Origin: CAIVSN01 sp040383945
GTDB taxonomy: Bacteria; Patescibacteriota; Gracilibacteria; BD1-5; UBA2023
NCBI GenBank assembly: GCA_040383945.1
Contig: JBEICN010000024.1
Coordinates: 1 to 15,643 of the forward strand
Reading direction: 5' to 3'
Length of the DNA stretch: 15,643 nucleotides
This document shows positions 8,993 through 15,643 of this stretch, piece by piece; positions within the stretch are counted from its first letter, which is position 1; every line of letters starts with the position of its first letter. The notes under the pieces were generated by a model. The model had not been told where the DNA came from. It saw only the letters and a program-made list of their open reading frames with translations, and ran no database searches. A program made the translations under genes and the position numbers.

Positions 8993-11503
8993 ATGAATAC
9001 CGAAAATACCACTCCAGAAACTTCGGATGAAAATCCGGGAAGACCAAGTTTTTTGGATGAGATACTCTCAAGTTCGACATCGGACACGGCTCCGGTAAGT
9101 GCTTCTAGTGCCCCGGTTTCGGTTGACCCAATTATACCTTCTCAGCGCTCCGAACCAGCAGTAGCTTCACCTACTCCTGTGGCAGGTGTGAGTACGCTTC
9201 CCGCATCTTCCAAAAGTTCACCGGATACACTTCAAACAGTTGTGTCTGAGATACCACCACCTGCAGTTCCAACTGACAGCACGCAACCTTTGAATATGCT
9301 GGATCAGGTGATAGCATCGAGTGCAAGCACTCCTCCCAATCAGCCAGAAACTCCTCCTGCTGTCGCTGCACTTCCACAAAAAAAGATCGTTACACCCGGT
9401 CAAATTCTTCGCATGATAGGAGCGCTGTTTTTTGTCTCTCTGGTGTTCTTTGGATCATTCCTCGCATACATTGTCTTCAATCCAGGTCAGGCCAAGTTCT
9501 TTATTAACTTTGGCATAAATCCTGCCGATGTAGCATCGCTCCTCTCCAGTCTAGTCAATGGTATATTCGGTGCGCTGTCTTTCGTACTCAGTACACTGTT
9601 TATTTATACCCTTTTCAAGGCGTATCTTTCCAAGGGAGCACCAAAAAAGCGGGCAATTTTCACCGTTTCTGCGGTGTCTTTTGGAGTACTTCTATTCTCA
9701 AATATTGGCTTTTGGGCATATCTTTTTGGGCAGATTTGAGCACAGGATTTCGTACGACCTACCGGAGGTGTTATTGTGTATGACAACGATCTTTGGCTCT
9801 CCAAAGAATTTCGAGATCAGGCGGAACTTACTGACCTCAGCAGTCTCGTAGGCCCTATTTCCATTAAGTATGATCTTTCTTCCGATGTATTGTATGCTTC
9901 GAAAACCCTTAATATTGAATGATATTTTATCGATTGTAATAACGAGAATCAGACTCATGAAGGATCCAGTCCTGCTACGGATGCGAGCATTATCTGTAAA
10001 TATTCGAGCCCAGGAAATTATGCACCTACAGGATATTATCGGGGAAGTGATCGTGTAACTCGCGAGCCAAAACGCGTCGAGATGGCTTTGGATGAGATCA
10101 AGGTTGTCGGTCTGGTTGATATTCAAAAAGTTCAACAGACGATGGTGTTCGATGCTACAGAGTTGAAAAATGTCGGAAATGTGAAATGGTACATTGGGCC
10201 AAATTTTGATACCGCGCCTTCGGAAGACCCAAAGTACAGTGTAAAAATTCAAGATATTGAGCAATACCTCTGTCTTGAGCTTCAAACCAGCAAGAGGGGA
10301 TCGAACTCTTGCAGCAGGATATTTACCATAGCCTCAAAAATAGAAAGTGTCATACAAGGAAAAATCACCTACAAGCAAGACCTGGTCGAGCCAACCAAAT
10401 ATAGTTTTAAGCTAGAAAATCTTTCCACAAGAAACGGTGCAGAAATAGATCAAATTAATTGGTATCTCTGAGATAGCACGACCTCACGGGGTAAGGACGA
10501 TTATCTAGAATTGAATTTTAACTCGTATGGTACGTATAAAATATCTGCTGTAATACAAGACAACAAGAAAAATTCTGTGACTTTATCTGAGCGAATTGTA
10601 ATTGAGCGACCCCTGCAACTCACAAAAAAAGGATATGTTTCACTTTTGAAAGTCGAGGATGAATCTCGCTCATCCGTTATAAGCGATACCTTTGATCGTG
10701 AACTAGATGCGTACCGAATCTCTTGATTATCTCTACCTCAAACACTTACGTTTGATGCGACAGATGTTCGTGTCAAAAATGAAGGATATGAACTGAAGGA
10801 AGTGCTATGGAAAATTGATACTGAAGAGCGAAAAGGATTGAAAATTGATGTAAACTTTGTAGAAGAAAAGCGATATGAGGTCGCGGTTACCTATGTTTTT
10901 GTAAAACCCGGCACCACGAATGAAGTTCGAGTTCCAGAAAAGATTATCATTGAAGGCAGAACTCAAGAAATAGTTCCCTCGCTCCAAATCAGTTCGCTTG
11001 GGAATGACTCGCTCGATGGTCTATTTGCTGAAGTAGATGTAAAGTTCGATGCCTCAGCATCTAAGGTGAAGACGGGCAAAATTTCACAATTCATTTTTGA
11101 TTTTGGTGAAGGTAAGCCACCTTCCGTAGGAGAGGCAGTTAAGACTTACCGTTATGCCATTCCTGGAAATTATACGATAAAATTAACTGTGGTAAAAACT
11201 GATGGTGGCGAACAGTCGATTTCTCGAACACTTGTTATCAAAGAATTACCAAAAAAACTAGAAATTTGAAGCTCGGTATCTCAGGGAATTGTTGGGAAGC
11301 CAGTAGACTTTATGATTACTGGAACTGTAGGTCAGGTGGCATCTTCGACTTGGGATTTTGGAGACGGATCACCTGCAGTGCAAGAGACGAATCCAACACA
11401 TGTATTTGAAAAATCTGGGAACTATACGGTAAAAATTTCAGCAAGTTATGCGGACGGAACTATACGAAATGCGGAAGTAGACTTTGTTGTCACTGATGAG
11501 TAA
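8993..11503 (+). CDS. Three-TM membrane protein with cytoplasmic N-tail and extracellular PKD domains
   Basis: 836 residues when five TGA codons (9737, 9920, 10469, 10724, 11267) are read as Gly. Residues 1-132 are Ser/Pro/Thr/Ala-rich and probably disordered, with two related segments, FLDEILSSS (20-28) and MLDQVIASS (102-110). Three hydrophobic helices follow (about 138-161, 180-210, 221-246). The rest is beta-rich: two Cys-containing stretches, then PKD-like domains near the C-terminus with FDFGEG (about residue 704) and WDFGDG (W787), each followed by the family's GNYT(I/V)K strand. With a cytoplasmic N-terminus, three helices place the C-terminal domains outside. It starts 31 bases after the giant gene's stop, so co-transcription is likely, although TAAATA (8981-8986), 6 bases before the ATG, could drive a leaderless transcript. 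No Shine-Dalgarno. Stop TAA. I recognise no named family for the membrane part; I infer a partner of the upstream PKD protein. Confidence 0.88.
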
Positions 11504-11618
11504 TTTCTCTCGAATTTTCGTTTGGATATCATAGCTTACCCCCAGTATTGTATCGGGCGAGTGTGGCTCATGGGCTATGCGTATTTTGAGAGCAAAAGTG
11601 TTCAGCAAGTATTTTAAC

Positions 11619-11641
11619 AACCTGACCAGTTTGATCAGGTT
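11619..11641. terminator. Weak hairpin in the convergent gap, possible bidirectional terminator
   Basis: The 165-base gap between the PKD gene (+) and the pilin-like gene (-) holds AACCTGA (11619-11625) facing TCAGGTT (11635-11641), a 7-bp stem with a 9-base loop. No strong T-run follows on either strand, so intrinsic termination is doubtful. I see no gene or RNA in the rest of the gap. Confidence 0.3.
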
Positions 11642-11668
11642 TCATCATCTGATGAGGTAAAGTTGGCG

Positions 11669-12355
11669 CTAGAGATCATCACGATAGAATTGGTACTTCC
11701 AGTTGTAGAGCGTATAGGGAATTCGAATTTCGTAAGGTCTCTCAATCCCTGGCTCTACCCAGGTAACCACAGACTCTATATTGATGGTAGAAAAATCGCT
11801 TGGTCGGGTAATAATAATTTCTCGAGTAAACCGAGTCTTGCAATTATTTATTCTGGTAGGAGTACATAATTGAGTAAAAGCTCCCGTTTGAGTTATAAGA
11901 CTATTTGCATCAAGGTATACCGGAAACTGATTGACGTAGTTGGTTCGAATTGGAGATGGACTTGCGATCCTGGTGAGAGTCCAAGTGCTATTCGCACCTA
12001 TGCTAGGTATGTAAGAACCGCTATACATCCGATTAATACCCGTAACCACTCCTGTAGCGCTTCCAATACAATTTACACCATAATCGAGAACATCAAAGCA
12101 AGACTTGTAGTCACTCGAGAGTTTTATCCAATTCGTGTCTCGTATGTTTTCGACGACCTCAAGTCACTCTCTCGCTATATTGATAGCTTTGATGCGGTTT
12201 TCGCTGGTAGCCGCCAAAGTCACCCCCTTGAACACGATCTGATAGGCGCCGACTACCCCAAGGGTGATTACGGTAATTGCTACCATAACTTCGATTATCG
12301 AGTTTCCTTGCTTATCAAAAACTCATTTCAAAAAGTTATAGACCGGTTCTTGCAT
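11669..12355 (-). CDS. Type IV pilin-like protein (PilV/pseudopilin type)
   Basis: 228 residues with TGA read as Gly at residues 11 and 64. The N-terminus carries a class III (prepilin) signal: a short leader ending in DKQG, then NSIIEVMVAITVITLG, giving predicted cleavage after G17 and the hallmark Glu at mature position 5 (E22), followed by the hydrophobic alpha-1 helix. AREGLEVVENIRDTNW (about 61-76) matches a conserved stretch I know from Patescibacteria PilV-like proteins; its Gly is a TGA. Two Cys pairs in the globular part could form disulfides. The protein should be processed by the prepilin peptidase at 14469-15314 and inserted into the membrane or a pilus-like fibre. Start ATG 12355 lies 9 bases after the upstream gene's TAA, so they are probably one operon. 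Stop is TAG. Whether it is a minor or major pilin cannot be told. Confidence 0.87.
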
Positions 12356-12364
12356 ACGGGAGCA

Positions 12365-13831
12365 TTAGAGATTGGAGCCAGTGCTACTGGAAGTGGTGTT
12401 GGATGGTGGTAGTGGAGCAGGGGAAGAAGTGGTCGGAGATCGGTCAGATCACAAAATTGGTACTACCGGAACCTGTTCTTTGACGATGTATATTTTACTC
12501 GTATATAGGATGTCATCGTTGGTTCCGTAATAGGTAATGAGGTACTCGTTGACACCCTCTTCCATGTTACCATTATCGATACTCGCATTATATGTCCAAT
12601 TGGTTCCAAATTGTCGAAACTGTTGCAGTTGATAGTTATTTACCTTAATGTATTTAACCACATCAGGCGCAAAAGAGCCACGAATTTTTACTGCCGAATC
12701 AGTGGTTTTGTAAGGGTTTTCACTCGGGAACTGAATTTTGAAGTCCTTGCTGGAAACTGGGTAACTGATGACATCTGGCTTCTTCTGTGTCACCTTTTTG
12801 GGGTTGAGATTTACGGTTACCACACCGGTTTCGATGACTACACCAGCCTCATCGAAGGCTCGATAGTTTATGAAGTTGATGTCATCGATTAATGTATAAT
12901 CCTTGAGAGTAAAGGTCGCCTGCTCAGCAAGTATTTTTGCTTCTTGTTTTCCAATGGTAATCTTTTTGATGTTCGGACTTAGTATTTTCCCTTCAATAGT
13001 AACCTTATCGCTATCTACCGTCATTTGATCTTCCGGATACGTGATCGAAACCACTTTGTTTGGGGTGTTAGCCAAATCAACCGTTCAACTGGCAGTACTG
13101 GATCCGCTCATACTGGACAAGTCGGAAGATGCCAGCAATGATGCTCCATCTTTTCGTTTGAATATGCTGGATTGTTTTACAAAATCATCCAAGGGCATGA
13201 GTTTGTCCCCGATGTTTCCATTTTTGGTCTCCGACTGAAGCAAGGATATCATTTGTCCGCTGGCAACTCGAGCCGATCCACCTTCGGTTTTGATTTCCAC
13301 TTCTCACTTGATCACGTAAAGATTGCTCGCTCGAGTGTTTTGGCTGGCAATGACTATTGAGCCTGGAGCGAATTTACCACTAAAAAACTTCATATCAAGA
13401 GCCATGTCTCCGTTGGGTGTGTCCAACCAGGCATATCCATTGAGGAGTTCAAAGGTATGCTGATCTGCAATTTTTCATTTATACGCAAGCTCACTGAGAG
13501 ATTCAATCGAAACTTTTGCGGTAGATCCTTCGATTTCTACCTCACTTTCTCCACTCGTTACCCGAACCATTTTGTCGGTGGGAAACATTTTTGTGGGTCA
13601 AGTAATCTCGTTTTGGGCATCGGAAGACATATAGATGCTTACTTTGGAATCCTTTGCGGGCAAGATGTTGACTGATGCCGTGCCTACGGCATTTTTTGCC
13701 CCATCTGAAGAACTCGAGGAGTTCCCGAGATTCATCAATGCTTTTACGATGATTACAAATATAATCACCGCTATAATGATGGGGAGTGCCAGAGATATCG
13801 GACTTGTTCTATTGCTTCAACCGCGTCGCAT
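12365..13831 (-). CDS. Surface protein with FecR-like domain and two Ig-like domains
   Basis: 488 residues with six TGA codons read as Gly. A basic N-terminus (MRRGGSNR) precedes a single membrane helix (about residues 12-30), so the rest is likely outside. Residues about 50-200 resemble FecR domains: a VEIEGSTAKVSIES strand, then FELLNGYAWLDTPNG, then a VIKGEVEIKTEGGSARVASGQ strand. A Ser-rich linker leads to two Ig-like domains of the Big/glucodextranase-B type (about 255-335, starting VSITYPEDQ, and about 350-445, starting KIQFPSENP). The tail (about 462-488) is Pro/Ser/Thr-rich. This is not the classical FecR, which works with a sigma factor; here the domain is on a membrane-anchored surface protein. 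It follows the upstream gene by 25 bases and precedes the pilin by 9. The start has TATCAT 4 bases before it and no Shine-Dalgarno at usable spacing. The FecR assignment is moderate; the exact role is unknown. Confidence 0.83.
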
Positions 13832-13856
13832 ATATATGATAGTTAGGAGGTGAAAA

Positions 13857-14390
13857 TTAGATTGTTTTTGGGATTATAGCTTCCAGTGTGGCATAAGTAG
13901 CTTCTTTTCCTTGAGGTAGTCGAAGGGAAACGCTGTCTCCAATGTTGGCTTTGAGAAAGGTAATACTTGCAGTGAGTACATTGTAGGTCTTTCCTTCCGA
14001 GACTACTTGGTATTTGTCTCGATTCATCGTGATGAGACCTACCTGGGTTTCAAAAGGAATTTCTTCGATGATCTTATAGGTAATCTTCCCATCTGACCCA
14101 ATCGTTGCTTTGAGTTTACTTCCTTGTACTAAGTGAGATTTTGATGCGTAATTTTGTGGCACTGGGTACATGTTTCCGTCTGATCCAAGCATGGCTTCTC
14201 CAGTAAAAACTCCCTCCACAATTTTATTGGGACCACTCTTGTAGCTCTGAAGTCAAGTCATGTCCATCTCTTCATGAATTTCTCAACCTTCTTCTTCCAT
14301 CGTAGAAAGAATTTTTCGAGCGGTGGTGATGGATTTTTGAGCACTTTCGATGAGATCTCGAATAGCTGCTATTTTTTTTGAGTCATACAT
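13857..14390 (-). CDS. Conserved Patescibacteria protein of unknown function (NYASKS motif)
   Basis: 177 residues with TGA read as Gly at residues 36 and 46. The first 45 residues look helical or coiled-coil. The rest is a small beta-rich domain whose landmarks are VEGVFTGEAMLGSDGNMYPVP (58-78), NYASKSHLVQGSKLK (80-94), a YKIIEEI strand and a final ATLEAI. I recall this pattern, with YxVPxNYASKSxLVxGD and a terminal WAAVENV-like segment, as a widespread uncharacterised family in Candidate Phyla Radiation genomes; this is recall, not a search. There is no signal peptide or membrane helix, so it is probably cytoplasmic. Of the two overlapping ATGs at 14390 and 14386, only 14390 is in frame. It heads the operon that continues with the FecR-like and pilin genes and has its own candidate promoter. 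Stop TAA. Confidence 0.9.
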
Positions 14391-14413
14391 AATTTTTGTT
14401 TGAAGTTAGCATG

Positions 14414-14441
14414 AGTATATGCTCTTTTTTTTGCTTGTCGG
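14414..14441 (-). promoter_or_regulatory. Candidate promoter for the NYASKS-FecR-pilin operon
   Basis: On the minus strand CCGACA (14441-14436), a 16-base A-rich spacer and a consensus-like TATACT (14419-14414) lie 23 bases before the ATG at 14390. The predicted leader is about 17 bases, A-rich and without a Shine-Dalgarno. It sits in the 78-base gap after the prepilin peptidase stop. Confidence 0.45.
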
Positions 14442-14468
14442 TTTCATATATATTGACAATACTTTATT

Positions 14469-15314
14469 CTATGTTATCAATAAGTTTGAGTACCAATTCA
14501 ATATAGGCTCGTGCCAGAGTAATGCTGCCCAAAGTCATACCGCTAGAAATGGTCAAAATGGAATCATCATTCCTTTTTTTCTTTGTAAAATTATCAAAAC
14601 CACTCCAACGATACTTCCCACGATATACGAGAGAAAAAGTCCGAGCCAGGCAATTTTTGCACCAGCAACAAAACCCATAAACAGGGCGATTCTTAGATCT
14701 CATCAACCGAGCCAAGTTCCATTGGAAATGACGAATTGAAAGAGAAAAAATAGGAATATTGGCAAAGCTCCGAGCATTGCTTGATGGAGTGGGATGTTCA
14801 GAAATGAATTTTGAAATGGTATGAAGTACTCAAAAGTGTCCTTCGGCAAAAATTGGGCTCAAGCAAGTAGAAAAAATGTGACAATGAGGAAGGGTATCAT
14901 GAATTCGTCAGGAATTTCCCAATAGAGCAAATCATAGGCAGAAAATACAATCGTAACAAACATAGATATCAGTAGAAATATCAAGGTGCAGATTTCTGCC
15001 ATATCAAAAGCAGCAATAGCTGAAACATCTACCAGCTGTGTGACAACCAAGAGAAATCCTCCGGTCATACTGAGCTCGAGTAAAAAATGATATGGTGGAA
15101 TTTTGGCTTTGCAGTACCGACATTTACCAAGTAGGAAAATATACGAGAGTATTGGAAAGAGATCCAATGTTCCGAGTTCATGATGACAAGCAGGACATTC
15201 GCTTCGAGCTCGTACGAAGTCTTGTTTTTCTTTGATGCGTGGAATTACTGCTGAGGCGAAGCTTCCGAGAATGGCCCCGAGAGTACCGATAGCTATATAG
15301 ATAAGTTCGTTCAT
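14469..15314 (-). CDS. pilD: Prepilin leader peptidase / N-methyltransferase (PilD family)
   Basis: 281-residue integral membrane aspartic peptidase that cleaves the leader of type IV prepilins at the cytoplasmic face and, in bifunctional members, N-methylates the new N-terminus. The N-terminus has the family's LGSFASAVIPR, then the zinc-type tetrad CPAC (C40, C43) and CRYC (C65, C68) with FPILSYI between them, the usual mark of the methylase domain. Catalytic Asp candidates are D128 (SAYDLLYWEIPDE) and D206 in GGGDLR. Several hydrophobic helices fill the remainder. Five TGA codons are Gly, including two adjacent ones in GGGD (14700-14705) and one in IPFGPFLA. Under the standard code the protein would stop at residue 151, before the second catalytic Asp. 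Its start lies within the end of the upstream gene. TACAAT (15327-15322) lies 7 bases before the ATG; no Shine-Dalgarno. Stop TAG. The likely substrate is the pilin-like protein at 11669-12355. Confidence 0.95.
14700..14705 (-). other. Tandem TGA-TGA sense codons in the GGGD catalytic motif
   Basis: On the minus strand GGT-TGA-TGA-GAT encodes G203-G204-G205-D206 of the prepilin peptidase. The second TGA encodes the invariant Gly before the catalytic Asp of the GxGD motif. Two consecutive TGA codons inside an otherwise intact active-site motif are very strong local evidence that TGA is read efficiently as Gly. Confidence 0.93.
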
Positions 15315-15643
15315 ACTTGAGATTGTAGAAAGTAGAGATGTGTGATTTCGTAAAGTTCTTTGGGAATTCCGGTGATGTTCGCAAGTTCTTTTATGTTATT
15401 ATGCACCGAGAGTTCTCTTATTTTTTTAAGAGTGTTATGCTCTATACTTTCTGGCCAGTTTTGGAAAAGCGAGAGCAGTCGTGCTTCTCCAAGAAACAGT
15501 AGGTGTTCTGGATTTTGATTTTCGGATAATCGAATGAGTGAAGTCAATTCTTGATAAATAACTCCATCTCCGCCTCCATCTGGGAGTTGTTTTTTGCAAA
15601 AAGCAAGAATCAGTAGAAATTTGTGTAGACTTTCAAAGCTAAG
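15293..15643 (-). CDS. Unknown protein, C-terminal part (5' end off window)
   Basis: 116 residues are visible, open to the right edge. The sequence is rich in Leu, Glu, Lys and Ile and looks alpha-helical, with no membrane segment and no motif I recognise. A glycine- and aspartate-rich turn (PDGGGDG) occurs near the start of the visible part. The standard-code stop would be TGA at 15311-15313; read as Gly, the frame runs on to TAG at 15293-15295, adding GTNLSI and overlapping the prepilin peptidase start by 22 bases. That overlap suggests translational coupling, so the product may serve the same pilus-related pathway. Function cannot be assigned. Confidence 0.75.

Noticed and set aside
9698..10285. 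Minus-strand open frame of 195 codons
   Set aside because: Antisense to the second PKD gene. Composition is irregular, with no motif, and the plus-strand frame is continuous with PKD domains on its downstream side.
11504..11668. Possible tRNA or small RNA in the convergent gap
   Set aside because: I looked for acceptor-stem pairing and a T-loop GTTCRANNC on both strands and found neither; only the weak hairpin at 11619-11641 stands out.
11870..12412. Plus-strand open frame of 180 codons
   Set aside because: Lies antisense to the pilin-like gene, whose prepilin signal and AREGLE/IRDTNW motif are clear. The plus-strand translation shows no recognisable pattern and is explained as a shadow frame.
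13841..13852. Perfect plus-strand Shine-Dalgarno-like AGGAGGTG
   Set aside because: No plus-strand start codon opens a useful frame downstream; it is a chance match in the minus-strand intergenic gap.
14407..14432. Plus-strand terminator-like hairpin (AGCAT/ATGCT) followed by eight T residues
   Set aside because: The stem is only 5 bp, no plus-strand gene lies upstream, and the sequence overlaps the -10 element and A-rich spacer of the minus-strand promoter at 14414-14441.
14453..14480. Plus-strand promoter-like TTGACA with TATCAA 16 bases later
   Set aside because: It points into the antisense of the prepilin peptidase, where no plus-strand gene exists. The -10 is weak, so I treat it as chance in AT-rich sequence.
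1..15643. TGA as tryptophan (table 4), selenocysteine, or the genes being decayed pseudogenes
   Set aside because: TGG is used normally for Trp at conserved sites such as WDFGDG and DTNW, while TGA falls at invariant Gly positions. TGAs are too many and too spread for selenoproteins. Frames are intact on both sides of every TGA, with no frameshifts, and all ends are TAA or TAG.

Overview
The window reads coherently only if TGA is a glycine codon (translation table 25). I count 42 in-frame TGA codons spread over 9 of 10 genes. Many fall where the protein family demands glycine: QSGS and FPGE in MiaB, GGGD in the prepilin peptidase, REGLE in the pilin-like protein. The nine gene ends inside the window use only TAA (5) or TAG (4), never TGA. 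This code is known from Gracilibacteria (BD1-5/GN02) and Absconditabacteria (SR1) in the Patescibacteria/CPR. CGA and CGG still read as Arg at conserved MiaB sites, which argues against the Absconditabacteria lineages reported to use CGA/CGG as Trp. I favour Gracilibacteria, with modest confidence. Read with the standard code, almost every gene here looks like a string of fragments.

Layout. Positions 1-1417 (-) hold miaB, a tRNA methylthiotransferase whose last few codons lie off the left edge. It diverges from a HIT-family gene (1493-1894, +) across a 75-base gap holding two back-to-back sigma70-like promoters. Then on + come a membrane-anchored extracellular solute-binding protein (1917-3305), a giant 1860-residue membrane protein with about nine PKD-like domains (3379-8961), and a second 836-residue membrane protein with PKD domains (8993-11503). 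A convergent gap (11504-11668) contains one weak hairpin. From 15643 down to 11669 everything is on -: the 3' part of an unknown gene, prepilin peptidase (PilD family), a conserved Patescibacteria protein of unknown function, a FecR-like plus Ig-like surface protein, and a PilV-like type IV pilin/pseudopilin.

The window is dominated by cell-envelope genes. The prepilin peptidase would process the pilin-like protein three genes downstream. The two PKD proteins have complementary topologies: the giant one has an outside PKD array, a late membrane segment and a cytoplasmic C-terminal tail, while its neighbour has a cytoplasmic N-terminal tail, three membrane segments and an outside PKD C-terminus. 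Both tails are Ser/Ala/Pro/Glu-rich and carry short repeated hydrophobic motifs. I infer a surface adhesion or contact complex, plausible for the epibiotic or predatory life known in relatives, but the sequence does not prove this. None of the in-window starts has a Shine-Dalgarno sequence at a useful distance, and several have a -10-like hexamer 6-11 bases before the ATG, suggesting leaderless or near-leaderless mRNAs.
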